From Darksidea phi (lineage: Eukaryota > Ascomycota > Dothideomycetes > Pleosporales > Lentitheciaceae): a stretch of DNA of 64,000 nt. Under the pieces are notes generated by a model. The model saw only the letters and a program-made list of their open reading frames with translations, did not search any database and had not been told where the DNA came from. Shown here in pieces: positions 20,820-33,496 of the stretch (the stretch's first letter is position 1; every line of letters begins with the position of its first letter). The translations under genes and the position numbers were made by a program. The stretch covers positions 62,001 through 126,000 of the forward strand of contig JASJFT010000099.1 in NCBI GenBank assembly GCA_030770425.1, in the 5' to 3' direction.

Positions 20820-21158
20820 TGAGGGAAATGCAACTCTACCCGGCACCTACGCTTGCTCTCTCGCGGTGCTTCTGTATGATTGGGTGAACAAGGACAGGAT
20901 TTGCGGGTTCAATAGCGCTCGTGAATCATCACTGTTCACGATTTGCGGAGGTGTTTGCGGAGTGAATAAATTTAGCGGGGCTGGGTTACATAAAGCTTGG
21001 CGAAGGCTGACTCGATGGTTTTGGTGGCGGAGCCTACTTTCGCCCAACATTATTACGACAAGCTCACTGCATCTCCCGGTCACAACACCCGTTATCCGTA
21101 CATCGACGCAGCCTACATATCAAACGAATAGCTTCAGCACTCTGTGCAAACCACAACG
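20820..21158. promoter_or_regulatory. Shared divergent promoter of ESF2 and CWC25
   Basis: Only 339 bp separates the two start codons, so both promoters must lie here. No individual factor site is claimed. Confidence 0.55.
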
Positions 21159-22340
21159 ATGGGAGGCGATCTCAACTTGAAGAAGTCATGGCACCCCAAC
21201 CTCCGCAAGAACCAGGAGCGAGTCTGGAAGGAAGAGAAGGCGGCCTTGGAGGAAAGGAAGCTTATCGAGAAGCTGAAGAAAGAGCGCGATGAGGAACGTC
21301 AAATTGAAGAGCTCCAGAGACTACAAGAGGCGGCAGGCGGAAAGGTAGTAACGAAGCGCGTGGATTGGATGTACGCCGGCCCCAGCGGCGACGGTGCCGG
21401 CGTCACGGAAGAGCGCGAGGGCTACTTGCTGGGCAAACGCAGGATCGACGGGCTCTTAAAAGGAAACGAAACGCAGGGCTTGCAGAAGGGCGCCACCGTC
21501 GGGGTCAATGCCGTGGGTGCTGTGACTGCAAACTCGGCAAGGGACACACAGAAGAAGGTGCTAGAGGACCCATTGCTTATGATTCAGAAGCAAAAGATGG
21601 AGATGCAGCTCAAAGCAATGAAGGATGCGCAGAGGCAGCAACAGTACGAAGAGAAACGGGCGAAGGAGAAGGAGCGCGAGAAGAAGCACAGGCACCGACA
21701 TAGCCGCCGAGACCGGTCGCGAACACGCAGCGAAGACGAGGATCGGGATAGGCGACATCGCAAGCACCGCCGGGATGACCGAGATGGTCATCGACGACAC
21801 TCGCGCTCACGCTCACCACGGCGACGCGGGAACCGCGAGGAGGAGGACGGCCGGGATAGCCACCGCCGCCGTTCACGGTCGCGGTCACCATACCGAAAGA
21901 GTCATCGGGACGAGTACCGCAAACGCTCACGATCACGTTCTCCGCGCCGTCGAGATGATAGCGATGAACGCGACAACTACCGCCGACGAGACCGCACACC
22001 CCCGCGCCGCTCATTCGATAGTGATCGTCGCCGTAATAACGAAGCTGATCGGCCACGTCGTTCTGGCCCCCCTGCAGCCGACCCCAAACCGGAGGAGAAG
22101 GAGAGCATGGCGGAGCGTCTCGCAAGAATGCAGAATGATGCGTCTTCGCTAGAGGAGCAGCGAAACGAGCGTGTGCGTCTACGGGAGGCTCAGGACGCTG
22201 CGGAGGAAGCGAGGCATAAGAGCAACAAGGACGGTGGTCACCGCTTCATCTCTGGTGTACGTAGCAAGGCTGCAGATTTAGAGCTGGGCGATGTCATTGC
22301 TAGGGGCCGACAAGGCTTCAGGAAAGAGGTTGACGTTTAA
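21159..22340 (+). CDS. CWC25: Pre-mRNA-splicing factor CWC25
   Basis: This single-exon gene encodes 393 residues. The N-terminus '[20 protein letters not shown]' is the CWC25/CIR-type signature, followed by a charged coiled coil to about residue 60. '[11 protein letters not shown]' at about 68-78 is also conserved in CWC25. The middle (about 165-310) is a long Arg/Ser/His/Asp-rich RS-like region, and the C-terminus '[20 protein letters not shown]' is conserved. CWC25 promotes the first catalytic step of splicing after Prp2 remodelling, in the nucleus. The ATG at 21159 sits exactly before the conserved Gly-Gly-Asp-Leu-Asn-Leu. The RS-like region is much longer than in the yeast protein, as is normal in filamentous fungi. 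Confidence 0.93.
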   Translation: MGGDLNLKKSWHPNLRKNQERVWKEEKAALEERKLIEKLKKERDEERQIEELQRLQEAAGGKVVTKRVDWMYAGPSGDGAGVTEEREGYLLGKRRIDGLLKGNETQGLQKGATVGVNAVGAVTANSARDTQKKVLEDPLLMIQKQKMEMQLKAMKDAQRQQQYEEKRAKEKEREKKHRHRHSRRDRSRTRSEDEDRDRRHRKHRRDDRDGHRRHSRSRSPRRRGNREEEDGRDSHRRRSRSRSPYRKSHRDEYRKRSRSRSPRRRDDSDERDNYRRRDRTPPRRSFDSDRRRNNEADRPRRSGPPAADPKPEEKESMAERLARMQNDASSLEEQRNERVRLREAQDAAEEARHKSNKDGGHRFISGVRSKAADLELGDVIARGRQGFRKEVDV

Positions 22341-24357
<2,017 letters not shown>

Positions 24358-25620
24358 GAGTTAGAAGGAGGGGCAGAGTAATTGGATATTCCGAGTTTCT
24401 ATCGTGAGATGCTAGGTGAACACGTTGTATTCTAAATGACATAAAGTAACAAGTGGATAAGGGAAAGGCTTGAGATGTTAAGCTTATCGAATTGACTTTT
24501 CAGCAGGAGGTTACAGGTGTCGGTCTTGGGTCCAAACGCTCCGCAACCTTGTATTAGATTTACATTCATGCACACTATCAAAACACGAGCAAGTACGGCA
24601 GCAAGCGTACGCTAGTTATATTCTTTTCCGCGCCTAGCTGAGAAATAGACGTCATGATCACAACTAAAAGGCGAACCCATGAATGCTGTTTGTGGCTGGC
24701 GCTAACACCAACCCCAACTACCTCCTCCCAGCGTCTTCACGAACATTTTACTGAAGTGCACTTTATTCATAGTCTCTTAGTCATCGTGATTAGTATGAAA
24801 TTTCTACACCGCATTTCAGAGCACGAAATTATCGTCATCACTCAAAGCTGGTATGTCTAAACGGCCACACGCACACTCATAGACTGCGCAATCTCACTCT
24901 CCATCCGTAGCGGCGAAGAAGCGCCTGTGCACTCTTATTAATTTATTGCACTTTTTTTAATTGCAATGGAGGAGGAGAGTTTGCTCTCCTTTCTTTCTCA
25001 TGTGTTTAATATGATATAGTCTCTATTAGGCCGACACGACTCGAACGAATGTGCTTTAGCGACGCATTATAACAATAGTTCCGCTAAATCGCTTTAGAGC
25101 TGTTCAGCAGTTGGCGCCCGTTTCATAACCCGCGTATGTTTACCAATAGCAATGGTTTAGGCACAGGTTCCGCGGCCTCATCCTCGGTACGTGGGGGAGA
25201 AAAGCGCCACACAGCTCGTATTGCCACAATCCCTTCAGCTCGGCGCGTTCCGGCACATACTACGCAATATAGTAATCAGCAGACCCCGAAATATTGTAAG
25301 CGAATCACCGCCATCTCATCCCCGGACATGCTTACTCTTTCCTACGATGCATGCACGATGCTGATGCTCTAGCTATTAGATTCCGCTTTTGGTAGCAACG
25401 CGGAGAAAATGAGTATTCTGGATATGAGAGGATGTGGTGGCGGCGACGATAGTGCGAACAGAAATAGGCAGGATGCCGTGAAGCGTCCAAATACCGGCCA
25501 AGTCTTTGGGTAAAAAGTGGGGAGCGGTGGTGTATAAAGAGCTGGAGTTCGGACCTCGAAGAACGTATCGCAAGGGCGTTCAATACTCCACAGCATCCTG
25601 ACTTGTACAAGACGACTACC
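24358..25620. other. Intergenic, no gene seen
   Basis: A 1.26-kb spacer between two same-strand secreted-enzyme genes. Only short unsupported frames were found. The last 80 bp is the probable promoter-proximal region of the lyase gene. Confidence 0.5.
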
Positions 25621-26507
25621 ATGCTCTCAAACACATGCCTTATAGCTCTCGGGCTTCTAGCCCTTCCGACCACCTTCGCTGTACCCGAATTCATCAATCA
25701 TGGTACAACAGACGGCTGGTCAAGCAAACCTTATATCGAACACAACGGTGTCGCCACTACCGTCGACAACGTAGCCTATCCCTCCACTCCGGGAACATCT
25801 ATCAAGTTCGAGTAACCACCCCGACCCTATGCAATTACTTCTCAGCCAATATACTAATCCTCCCCCTCCGCAGACAAATATATGACATCAATTACCACAA
25901 CCGCTACCACAGCGAAGCGAACTACACCCGCGGCTACCACCGCAACCAGGAAAAATACTACACCTTCGCCTTCCGCCTCCATTCCGATTGGGAATTCACC
26001 TCTCAGTCTTACAACCTGGGACAGTTCATTGCTGATTTCGGGGATACGGGCTGTGACGATTTTAGTCCGACGACTATGATATGGATGCGTGGCTCCAAGT
26101 TGATGACGCGCGTCAAATACGGACAATTACTGCGCGGCAAACCGTGCCCCCCAAAAGACCGGAAATGGGACTGCGACTTCGCCCCCGAGGTGAACTGTCA
26201 ACCTATCACTGAGTTTGAACTCTCGTCCAATATCAAGGCTGGGGTATGGTATAAACTCGCATGGCGCGCGAAGTGGAGAAGCGATGAGCAGGGCGAGTTC
26301 CAGGTCTGGCTCGATGGCAAGGAGGTCCTGCCTACCAAGAAGATGAAGACTACGTTGCTCGATGATGGGAGGGAGTTTGCGTTTAGGGTGGGGCTCTATG
26401 CTAATGGTTGGTTTGACGACAAGAAGTTAGTGGGATCCCAGAGTAGGAGGCAGCTTTGGATTGATGAGGTTGTTGTAGGGAATGCGCCGGGAGATGTGGG
26501 TTTGTAG
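25621..26507 (+). CDS. Secreted polysaccharide lyase, glucuronan-lyase-like (PL20-type jelly roll)
   Basis: Exons 25621-25811 and 25874-26507 are joined across a 62-bp intron (GTAACC...ACTAATCC...CGCAG), giving 274 residues. The first 20 residues are a signal peptide ('MLSNTCLIALGLLALPTTFA'). The body has the order expected of concanavalin-like lyases: 'RGYHRNQEKYYTFAFRLHSD', 'GVWYKLAWRAKW', 'GEFQVWLDGKEVLP' and a late 'RVGLYANGW...QLWIDEVVVG'. These match the fungal heparinase-like/glucuronan lyase superfamily, of which Trichoderma beta-1,4-glucuronan lyase (PL20) is a characterised case. It would cut polyuronides outside the cell by beta-elimination. The start ATG and splice are clear. The exact PL family is inferred. 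Confidence 0.82.
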
Positions 26508-27061
26508 AGAGTTGGTGGAGGCACCTGAGTTAAGATTACACAAGACAGCCGCTTGGATCATTGTTGTAGAACAACCATCTTAAACCAGTTCCCTCTACAA
26601 ACACGAATTTACGTGCTCTAGTTCAATAGACGAGTTGAGATAACCTGTGGTAAATATCTCACCCGTCTGTCCGCTCAAGCTCATTGGTGAGGCCGTGGGG
26701 CACTGGTCTACTTAGTTATACAAGGGTGTGGTGGGCCGTACCTCAAGTTATTGGGCAGCAAAAAGCGTCACCTCGATGGGCTGGGAATAGGTCAGAGAGT
26801 TTGTGAGGTGGATAATATCCGGTAGTTTAGAATGGAAGCACTTGGGAAGTAATTGTCTTCCTACCGGTACTAGGCTTCAAATGCACATTTTCAAGACTAT
26901 CTCCACGCCCCATTCACATTATCTCAAACTCGCCATCCCCAGTAATCAACCCCATGTTCACATCATCATCCCAATAGCCTATCGTCACACACTCTCAATC
27001 CTCAAATTCATCATCCCTACGTCAGCCAATCAACCAAGCTCATCTTCAACTTTCTCTATCG
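26508..27061. other. Intergenic, no gene seen
   Basis: About 0.55 kb downstream of the lyase gene without a supported frame. The region 26.9-27.06 kb is C/A-rich and lies just upstream of the decayed family member E. Confidence 0.45.
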
Positions 27062-27297
27062 ATGTTTCCTAACGCCCTTGCTATACTGTCGGACCTCCCC
27101 GAGCACATACAAACTCTTTCTCCACTATCAGTACGCACACCAAGCTCTTCGTAAAAAACGTCCTCTATGGTCCACAAGCTGCCAGCGACGTTGTTCTTTT
27201 GAATCGTACGGTGGATGATGAGGCTCATGGCTCGGTCCATTCGGTGACTTTGTGGAATTCGCCCGCCAACCCTGATGGCGATCGACTAGTTCTATGA
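27062..27297 (+). pseudogene. Degenerate YGP-family member E
   Basis: On the plus strand, bases 27142-27297 encode 'KLFVKNVLYGPQAASDVVLL' and then 'HSVTLWNSPANPDGDRLVL' before a TGA. This matches the x-Asn-Val-x-(x)-Tyr-Gly-Pro motif and the following (Val)-Tyr/Trp...Pro-Asn segment of members A, B and C. Upstream, an ATG at 27062 opens a frame of exon-1-like length, but it is out of phase. The expected splice acceptor just before the Asn-Val codons reads GTAA rather than an AG. A G-to-A change there would fit RIP. The C-terminal helix is also missing. I therefore call it a decayed copy on the opposite strand to C. Confidence 0.45.
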
Positions 27298-27979
27298 ACT
27301 CTAGTAGGGAGCGACGGAGGAATGATACTTGTGGGTTTGGCGATGTGCTTCAATTTTCCGTTGTTGCCGGAGCTAGCACCGATGTTGACACTGTGGTCAT
27401 TATTTGCTACCTTGTCTAGTCTTGGTTAATAGGTAATAGGTAGATAGTATGAGGGTATGCTACGGTATAGTTGTAGACAAGGGTAGGATGGCAAGACGTA
27501 TTTTGTTGCGTAGACTGTGCAGTGAGGTATGTGAATGAAGGAGGCGTGGGTGTGAACGTGTGATCAGAGTCGAGACGGGCAGATTAACTTGTACGTCACT
27601 GATACGTGGTCACGGAAATGTAGAGAGCTGATATCGGAAGAGTCGATCGAGACGCTGCGAAGGACGGCGTAACAGAAAGAGGTTAGCAAGAAGTAGTAAT
27701 TCATTGATAGCGGATCCTGCCCAGCCTGGTCAGCTTGATATGAAGGCGACTATCTACCTAGGTGCCTCAGCGACTTAATCCCAAAAATTCACGTGCCATC
27801 CAACGCACAAGTCTCCTTTAACCCAACCCTAGCCCTGGCAAAATCTTCCCCGTGGAACCGTACACTGGGAAGTGTGGAACGTCACGTCCGCAGCGAGCCA
27901 TGTACGCCGTGCCCATGGGGTCGTCGGTGCTAACTTGAGTCAGTGTGGTGGCTCTCAACTTGGAACTATAATGGAGATA
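27298..27979. other. Intergenic, no gene seen
   Basis: About 0.68 kb between decayed copy E and the 3' end of member C. No supported reading frame or RNA gene was seen. Confidence 0.45.
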
Positions 27980-28528
27980 TTACAAGATCTCTGCAAGCAT
28001 CCACTGGAGAGTTTGAAGGAGACCCGCCAACGCATCAGAGAGCACTGGCTTGGGCGTGGATGATTGAAGCATTACCCAAGCTCTGCCTTCCGACTCGATG
28101 TAGCCAAGGAGTTTTGCGCGATACGGCATATACTCTTCGTAATTAGCGTTGGTGGATTCAGGGCCGGTGGATTCACGGCCAGTGGATTCAGGACCAGTGG
28201 GTTTGGCGTTGGTGGTTTTAGGGCTGATGAGTGTGGGGTCGGCAGCTTCGGTGGCCCTGGGGTCCGGAACGACAGAGTCTCGACGATTGGGAGGCGCGCG
28301 CAGCGTTATGACAGCGAAGTCGCAGTAACAGCCATGGGGGCCATACACCGCCTTTGCGTTCTCTTCTCTGCTGTGTTAGATTTAGTGAGCACTGATCAAG
28401 CACGATGACCCACCAATAATGGCGGTCTTAAGCTTCTCGTTGGAAGAAAGTTCGATAGAAGTGTCCATAGCTTTGCGGTTGAACGCGGCGACGCTTTGGG
28501 TGGCCATGGTAATCTCGTCGGTAATCAT
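27980..28528 (-). CDS. Small YGP-motif family protein, member C, with PEST-like insertion
   Basis: Exons 28528-28414 and 28362-27980 flank a 51-bp intron (GTGGGT...CTAAC...GAAG), giving about 165 residues. Exon 1 may instead start at the in-frame ATG at 28507. Exon 2 opens 'ENAKAVYGPHGCYCDFAVIT', aligning with members A and B, with the same phase-1 intron. Between the two conserved blocks it carries an insertion containing the tandem 'TGPESTGRESTGPEST' (DNA about 28,150-28,205). It then resumes with 'RAKLLGYIESEGRAWVMLQS' and a helical tail. The splice acceptor (GAAG) is non-ideal. Upstream CAG sites would break the frame. There is no signal peptide. Function unknown. Confidence 0.62.
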
Positions 28529-29041
28529 GTTGGCGTGGTTCTCGAGGAGGTGTAAGGGCAAAGGAAACAGGTTGTGGGTAAACAAGACCAACGCTACAGC
28601 TCGACCTGTCAGGAGCGAAGGGCGAAAATACTTTCGACGTAGTTGCCTATTCCAGCACTGCCGTAGACCACAGAAGCAGGTTCTGATTTGCATTGCGGTT
28701 GGTGTGTCTCTTCTGGGCGGGCTTTATCAACTTTGACGTTTAGCCTTGCGCACTCGGAACGGCCTCATTTCTCATATCACGTAGCGATAGCAGCACTTAA
28801 CAATGCGTCAGACCACCGGCGTCTGAACCTAGATGGAATTACATGAATAGATGCTAGATTGATGTTTAGCTACATTAAGCCTCCCGAACTCAGAAAAGGT
28901 AAACATACCAGAGCAGCCGCCGGGGATGTCGTCTTTGCACACATGGCACAACGAGGTGGGCACACACCCGTTTATATGTATGCCTCGCATGGTCCGTCCT
29001 TGTAAAACGCCGGAAATGCGAACAGAAATGAAATCATTCCT
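28529..29041. other. Intergenic, no gene seen
   Basis: About 0.5 kb holds the upstream side of member C and the 3' side of KIN17. An in-frame extension of member C exon 1 exists up to about 28,690, but I judge it to be leader sequence. Confidence 0.45.
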
Positions 29042-29872
29042 TCATAACTTGACCTTCTTCTTAGGTTTCTCCTCGCTATTCTGCTCCGCCCTTGCGCGCT
29101 TGAAGACGCTCTGACTCTTCATCTGGCCCAAGCCCGCCTTGTTGGGCGGCAAAGCCTTAGCCTTCAAGCCAAAGCTGAACTTGACCGGGGCCGCAGGCGC
29201 CGCCTCCACCTTTGGAACATCACCCTCGGGCTCCCCATCCTTCTTCTCTTCTATCGGCGGCGCCTCCGAAATTTTCTGCGCTGCCTTCCTCGCCTCTATG
29301 ATCCTCGCCTTCTCTTCCGCTTCTTCCTGCGCACGCTTAGCCATCTTCTTCAACATCTTGTCCTCGCCCGCCCCACTCCTCGCCTCAGCAAGCTCCAGCT
29401 CCCTAATCTCTTCCCTTCGTTGAACAGCTGCGGCACTGACATCTCTCCACGCAATGCACAGGCCATCCTTCTCATCCTCCTTGACAGTCACTACACCCTC
29501 TCTGCCCAGATGCTTCGCAAACTCAGTCAAACTCGACCACTTGGTTGCGTTCATGTGCACATGCTCCTTGTCTCGGATGTACTCGTTGTAGAAGCGGTTG
29601 ACGTTAATGTACTTCTCACCGTGCGCGGTGCGGAGGAGGGACACGAAGTCACGCTGGAAGTCGGTGCTGAAGTTTTGTATGTACTTTTGCGGGTTCTCGC
29701 CGACGACCTGCATTTGGCGGACGTGCGATTCGGACTGGACATGGCACTTGAAGCCGTTCGCGTCGCGGCATTGCTTTTGACAGATTTCGCACCACCAACG
29801 GAGGCGCTGCAGGCCTTTCGACTTCATCTTATTCGCGAGGTGCTTAGTGCTTCCTACTTCGGCTTTCGGCAT
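29042..29872 (-). CDS. KIN17/RTS2-like zinc-finger DNA/RNA-binding protein
   Basis: A single exon encodes 276 residues. A C2H2-type finger lies at residues 28-50 (Cys28, Cys31, His44, His50) in 'WWCEICQKQCRDANGFKCHV'. The KIN17 winged-helix domain follows: 'DFQRDFVSLLRTAHGEKYIN', 'NEYIRDKEHVHMNATKWSSL', 'AKHLGREGVVTV'. A Glu/Lys/Ala-rich coiled coil (about 155-205) and a basic nuclear-localisation tail ('KPKKKVKL') end the protein. KIN17 family proteins act in the nucleus in replication, the DNA-damage response and RNA processing. RTS2 is the yeast relative. The C-terminal SH3/KOW-like domains of animal KIN17 are absent, as in yeast. The first ATG matches the conserved N-terminus 'MPKAEVGSTK'. 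Confidence 0.9.
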   Translation of the reverse strand: MPKAEVGSTKHLANKMKSKGLQRLRWWCEICQKQCRDANGFKCHVQSESHVRQMQVVGENPQKYIQNFSTDFQRDFVSLLRTAHGEKYINVNRFYNEYIRDKEHVHMNATKWSSLTEFAKHLGREGVVTVKEDEKDGLCIAWRDVSAAAVQRREEIRELELAEARSGAGEDKMLKKMAKRAQEEAEEKARIIEARKAAQKISEAPPIEEKKDGEPEGDVPKVEAAPAAPVKFSFGLKAKALPPNKAGLGQMKSQSVFKRARAEQNSEEKPKKKVKL

Positions 29873-30087
29873 GGTGGCGGTTGCGCGCGGGCGACTTTAC
29901 GGCAACGAGGTTGACGGCAACGGGGTTGGGTAGTTCTCGAGAGGTGTGCACGGGCGGTGCGCGCTCGTTTGGGATGCCTCAGTGTACTGGTGAGTTGGTG
30001 GTGATGTTAGTTAAAGGTTGGGGAAAGTCGTAGGGCTGAGCTTGACGCCACCGCTGACTCAGCGTGGCTTGACCCCGTGAGGTTTTC

Positions 30088-30339
30088 TCAGTACGGGAAA
30101 AGATCACATAGGGGGGTTGCGATTTTGGCAACCCGGGAACCCCTATAGGCGGGGATATACGTACTCAATCCTCTTGCATCCACGGTGCCAGGCACCACCC
30201 GGGTGGAGGTGTAGACCTCAAGTCGCTGCCCGAGACGCCATAGTCGACCGACGATCTGAGCCAGCTCCGCCGCGGAATCGGTGCCTTCGAAGAGGATGGC
30301 GCATCTCACTACCCCAGACGCGCCTATCTCCTTTGTTCG
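30088..30339 (-). pseudogene. Fragment of a SNF2-type helicase C-terminal domain
   Basis: This GC-rich block of about 250 bp encodes, on the minus strand, 'DSAAELAQIVGRLWRLGQRL' followed by 'VYTSTRVVPGTVDARGL'. This is the helicase motif VI region of SNF2/RAD54-type ATPases (Q..GR.WR.GQ...V). There is no start, no motifs I-V and no further domain, and both sides are low-complexity or AT-rich DNA. It is therefore an orphan fragment, probably left by rearrangement or RIP in the second repeat island. Confidence 0.6.
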
Positions 30340-31700
30340 GTATCAACCCCCTACACCGCAGCGTTCTGTAGGCCCTGGCACGAACCACATTCTGCGGCCT
30401 ACGTCTCCGCCCCCGTTCACTCGTACAGAAAGTTACCAAGAGGCCGATGTATACCAGCCCTGCTCCGGTATACCTCCCTCCTTGGGGCTTACTAGTTTGT
30501 CAAACCTAGAGCCCCATAAGGTAATATGTCTCGTATAGTAATACGATGTAGTATTCGCTACGCCTATCTTATCTTCCGCGCTGATTCCGTCTTCGCTATC
30601 CCGACGTTTGGCTCTCCTCTCTATTCGTCCTACCCTTATCCCTTCCTTACCCCCGTCCCGCCCGCCTAAACGTATATTCCCCTCAGGCTCTCCGCCTATT
30701 ACTTCCCCTACGTATACCTCGTCTCCTATTCCTCTTTCCCGCGTAGCCGTGTTACCTAGCTCTGTTCCGTATAAATCGCCGTCCGTCTCTCCGACTCATT
30801 CCCTTTCCTATACCTCCCCCGTACCCGACCTATACTTGTCTCCCGATATTTACGCTTCCTCGTCTCCCGATGCCTACAGGCCTACTATTCCTGACCTATA
30901 CTCGTCTCCCGATATCTACGTACCCTCTGTTACCGACGTATACTCGTCTCCCAACGCCTATATACCCTCTCTCTCCCCGTTCCCCTTTCGTCCCTTACGA
31001 TCGCCCTCTCCGTACTTACTATTACCTTCTAATACTCATATCTATTATACGGTTATTACCCGTACTTTTTCCTATTACTACTACTACAACGCGTCTTCGT
31101 CCCTAGCGGGGTATTCTCTTTAGGGGATTGCTCGCCTAATCGAGGACTATATCGGTCTACTACCTCTCTCCTATCCTATTCCCTACGCTACGCTTAGTCT
31201 CCGTTCTATGCTCCGCTAGTATACCGATATCCCTACGTTTATTGACTAGAAGGCTATCCTGTCTAGTATCTCGCTCGACCCCTACTATCCTACTCCTTCT
31301 ACTCTTAACCTTTAGTATTCTGAAGAATAGTTTATATAGGCTAGGATAGCTAGAGTCTATATTACGTTTAACGTTAATAGTATTATTTTTGTAGCCTCTT
31401 CGTTAGCGGTCTTCTAAAATAATATAGAGTAGTCGTTCCGACCGCCTTTTGTGCTCGGTACGCAACCCAAGCAGCGTATCCGGCTACCTCGAGTGAATAT
31501 GGAGAAGAACAAGTATCTGTTCATCTGCCACGACGCTCGCTATTAATACCATATCTACTTCCCGTCCATGCCGCTACAGTACGTTAGTACCGCTGGCCGT
31601 GTCGTAGTAGCGCAGACTCAGCACTGAACTTGTCTTGTATCTATAATAATAATAAAATAAGCTTACTACTACCTAGGCAATATTATTATCGGGGCTAACC
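30340..31700. repeat. Decayed, strongly pyrimidine-rich repeat island
   Basis: From about 30,540 to 31,330 the plus strand is dominated by C and T, with few A-rich codons. An open frame here spells repeated Pro-Asp-x-Tyr-x-Ser-Pro blocks ('SPDIYASSSPDAYRP', 'PDLYSSPDIYVPS'). From 31.3 to 31.7 kb the DNA becomes AT-rich with TATA/CTATAG words and broken frames. I interpret it as the remnant of a transposon with a low-complexity protein region. No intact element, terminal repeats or polymerase motif was recognised. Confidence 0.5.
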
Positions 31701-31730
31701 ATTTCATGTCAGTCTCTGATAGTAAAGATG

Positions 31731-31778
31731 GTCGAGGGGGTCCAAAGTCGGTAAAGCTGATCCAGAGGGGTTTCAGTG
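31731..31778 (+). repeat. Copy 1 of a dispersed ~50-bp repeat
   Basis: The core AAAGTCGGTAAAGCTGATCC, followed by AGAGGGGTTTCAGTGC, recurs in inverted orientation at 39.48 and 39.57 kb with mostly transition differences. See those entries. Confidence 0.6.
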
Positions 31779-32003
31779 CGTATGGCCTCATACTAGAGGC
31801 GCTACTCTTTCCGCAATCGACACAGTTTAGAAGCACAATGTTATGATCAATGTATTGGAACGTACTTTACCTCGTGAGAGGTGAGACTAATCACGTGACT
31901 AATGCGTTGCTCTGGCAACGCCACATATTGGAACATCGAAAGTCACAGCCTTTTTCAACGACGCCTTTGACCACACCTCACCTCTGGAAACCCTCTACAC
32001 TCT

Positions 32004-33496
32004 ATGACTAGCTCTTTCCGAAGAAAACGGGAATTGCGCACCAAATTATTCCATGATCTGCACGCTGCCACATCGTGCGGCTCTGATGTCGCTACCTGGG
32101 TGTTGCGATGCCAGCCAACCCCGCCTCCCGACCATGAACGCGAAGCCAGCTTTCCTATACCAGCCTCCAAACGCCGTCGCATTCTTGGAGAGATACAACA
32201 CAACCAACAAAACAGCACGATGGCAGCAGAGGAGGACAAGAATCCCCAGGGCCGAGGTCGTCGCGCGGTGACGCTGCGTCGGTCAACGCGCATCGCGACC
32301 GTCTCGACCCCTTCCTCCATGTCTGCGATCGTAGAGGATGCCACACAGAGCAGCGCGGAGGTGGCGACAGAGTTATCCCAGGCTCCATCTCTTGAGTTCC
32401 CTCTTCCTGCGATACCTGCGCCGCCATCACTCCCACCTCCACGATCTTACACAACGTCCTCGACGCAGCGCAGCCGGTCCTCTTCGCCAACGAAACGAGG
32501 AAACATTACAAAGAGGGAGGATCTGGCGTTTCTGGATCCAAGCGTCGAATTCGTGTCTCGCACAGAGGCAAGGGAGGATGGGATTCGCGTTCCTGCCTCG
32601 TTGGAGGAGCTCTGGCAAACATACGAGGAGAATCGCTCCACGGAGCTGTGGGCCAACCGGCTTGTCGGCGACGATGAACAAGTTTTCTGCAGGAAGATCC
32701 TTCATTCGGTGGCCAAGCAGGCCGAAGAATGCCGGAAATGCGCAGCGCCAGAATCACAGTGGATCGCAAAAGTCATACAACCCATGCTCAATCTCCTTGA
32801 GCAACTTGACGAGTTCGCATCGCCTTCCAAGCCACTCGCAAATGACCGCCTTGGGGTTTTTGACATGTAAGCATTCCGAAGTGGACTGCCTGCTACGTCT
32901 TTGATGCTGACTAACACAGCCGAACCGTTGAGATATCCCCTCCCGACCTTGTTCCCCGAGCCGGAAAGTCTGACCTCTTCAAAGACCTTGATAAGAAGAT
33001 TGACCTCGCCCTCGGCCTCCACCTCCACCGCCAGACGCTTCCTTATCTTCGGAACGCCAGTACCGCCACTAAATCCATCAACCAAACTACAACTTTTGTA
33101 AACTACAACCCCCTCTTTCTTAGCATCGAGGTAAAACGAAGCTACGCCGGCTCTGATCCCGTCGTGCAGCTTGCCGCCTGGGCTGCCGCAGATTTCCTCA
33201 AACGCGAGCTCGAAGGCTGGGCCATGGATATGCCAGTCCTGGCGCTGGATATTGAGGGTGATCAGTGGCATTTGAACGTCGTTGCTGCGCGGCTAGATGA
33301 CGGGCACAATCTAGCGGGGTTGTACTTTATTGGACCCGTGTTGTTAGGGAGTACGCTAGGTTGGGACAGTGTCTGTAAATTGTTTGGGAATCTTTGCCAG
33401 CTTGTGAGGTGGGCAAGGGCTGAGTATTTGCCGTGGTTTGAGCGCCAGATTGTGGGAGTTTGTAAAGGGACCGATGGTGAGCTTGTAGGTGGATGA
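32004..33496 (+). CDS. Fungal protein with PD-(D/E)XK nuclease-like domain
   Basis: Exons 32004-32866 and 32920-33496 flank a 53-bp intron (GTAAGC...CTGACTAAC...ACAG), giving 479 residues. The N-terminal third is basic and Ser/Pro-rich, with likely nuclear-localisation runs. The C-terminal domain shows the restriction-endonuclease-like core: 'KIDLALGL' (Asp of the PD position) and, about 55 residues later, 'LFLSIEVKRSYAGSDP' (Glu-x-Lys), then the helix 'VVQLAAWAAADFLKREL'. This is the pattern of the large family of fungal PD-(D/E)XK nuclease-like proteins, whose substrates are mostly unknown. Catalytic residues look intact. Similar proteins are expanded in Pezizomycotina and often linked to accessory regions. 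Nuclease activity is inferred from motifs only. Confidence 0.78.

Noticed and set aside
21561..22152. Long alternative frames on both strands inside CWC25
   Set aside because: They are shadows created by the repetitive Arg/Ser/His/Asp codons of the RS-like region.
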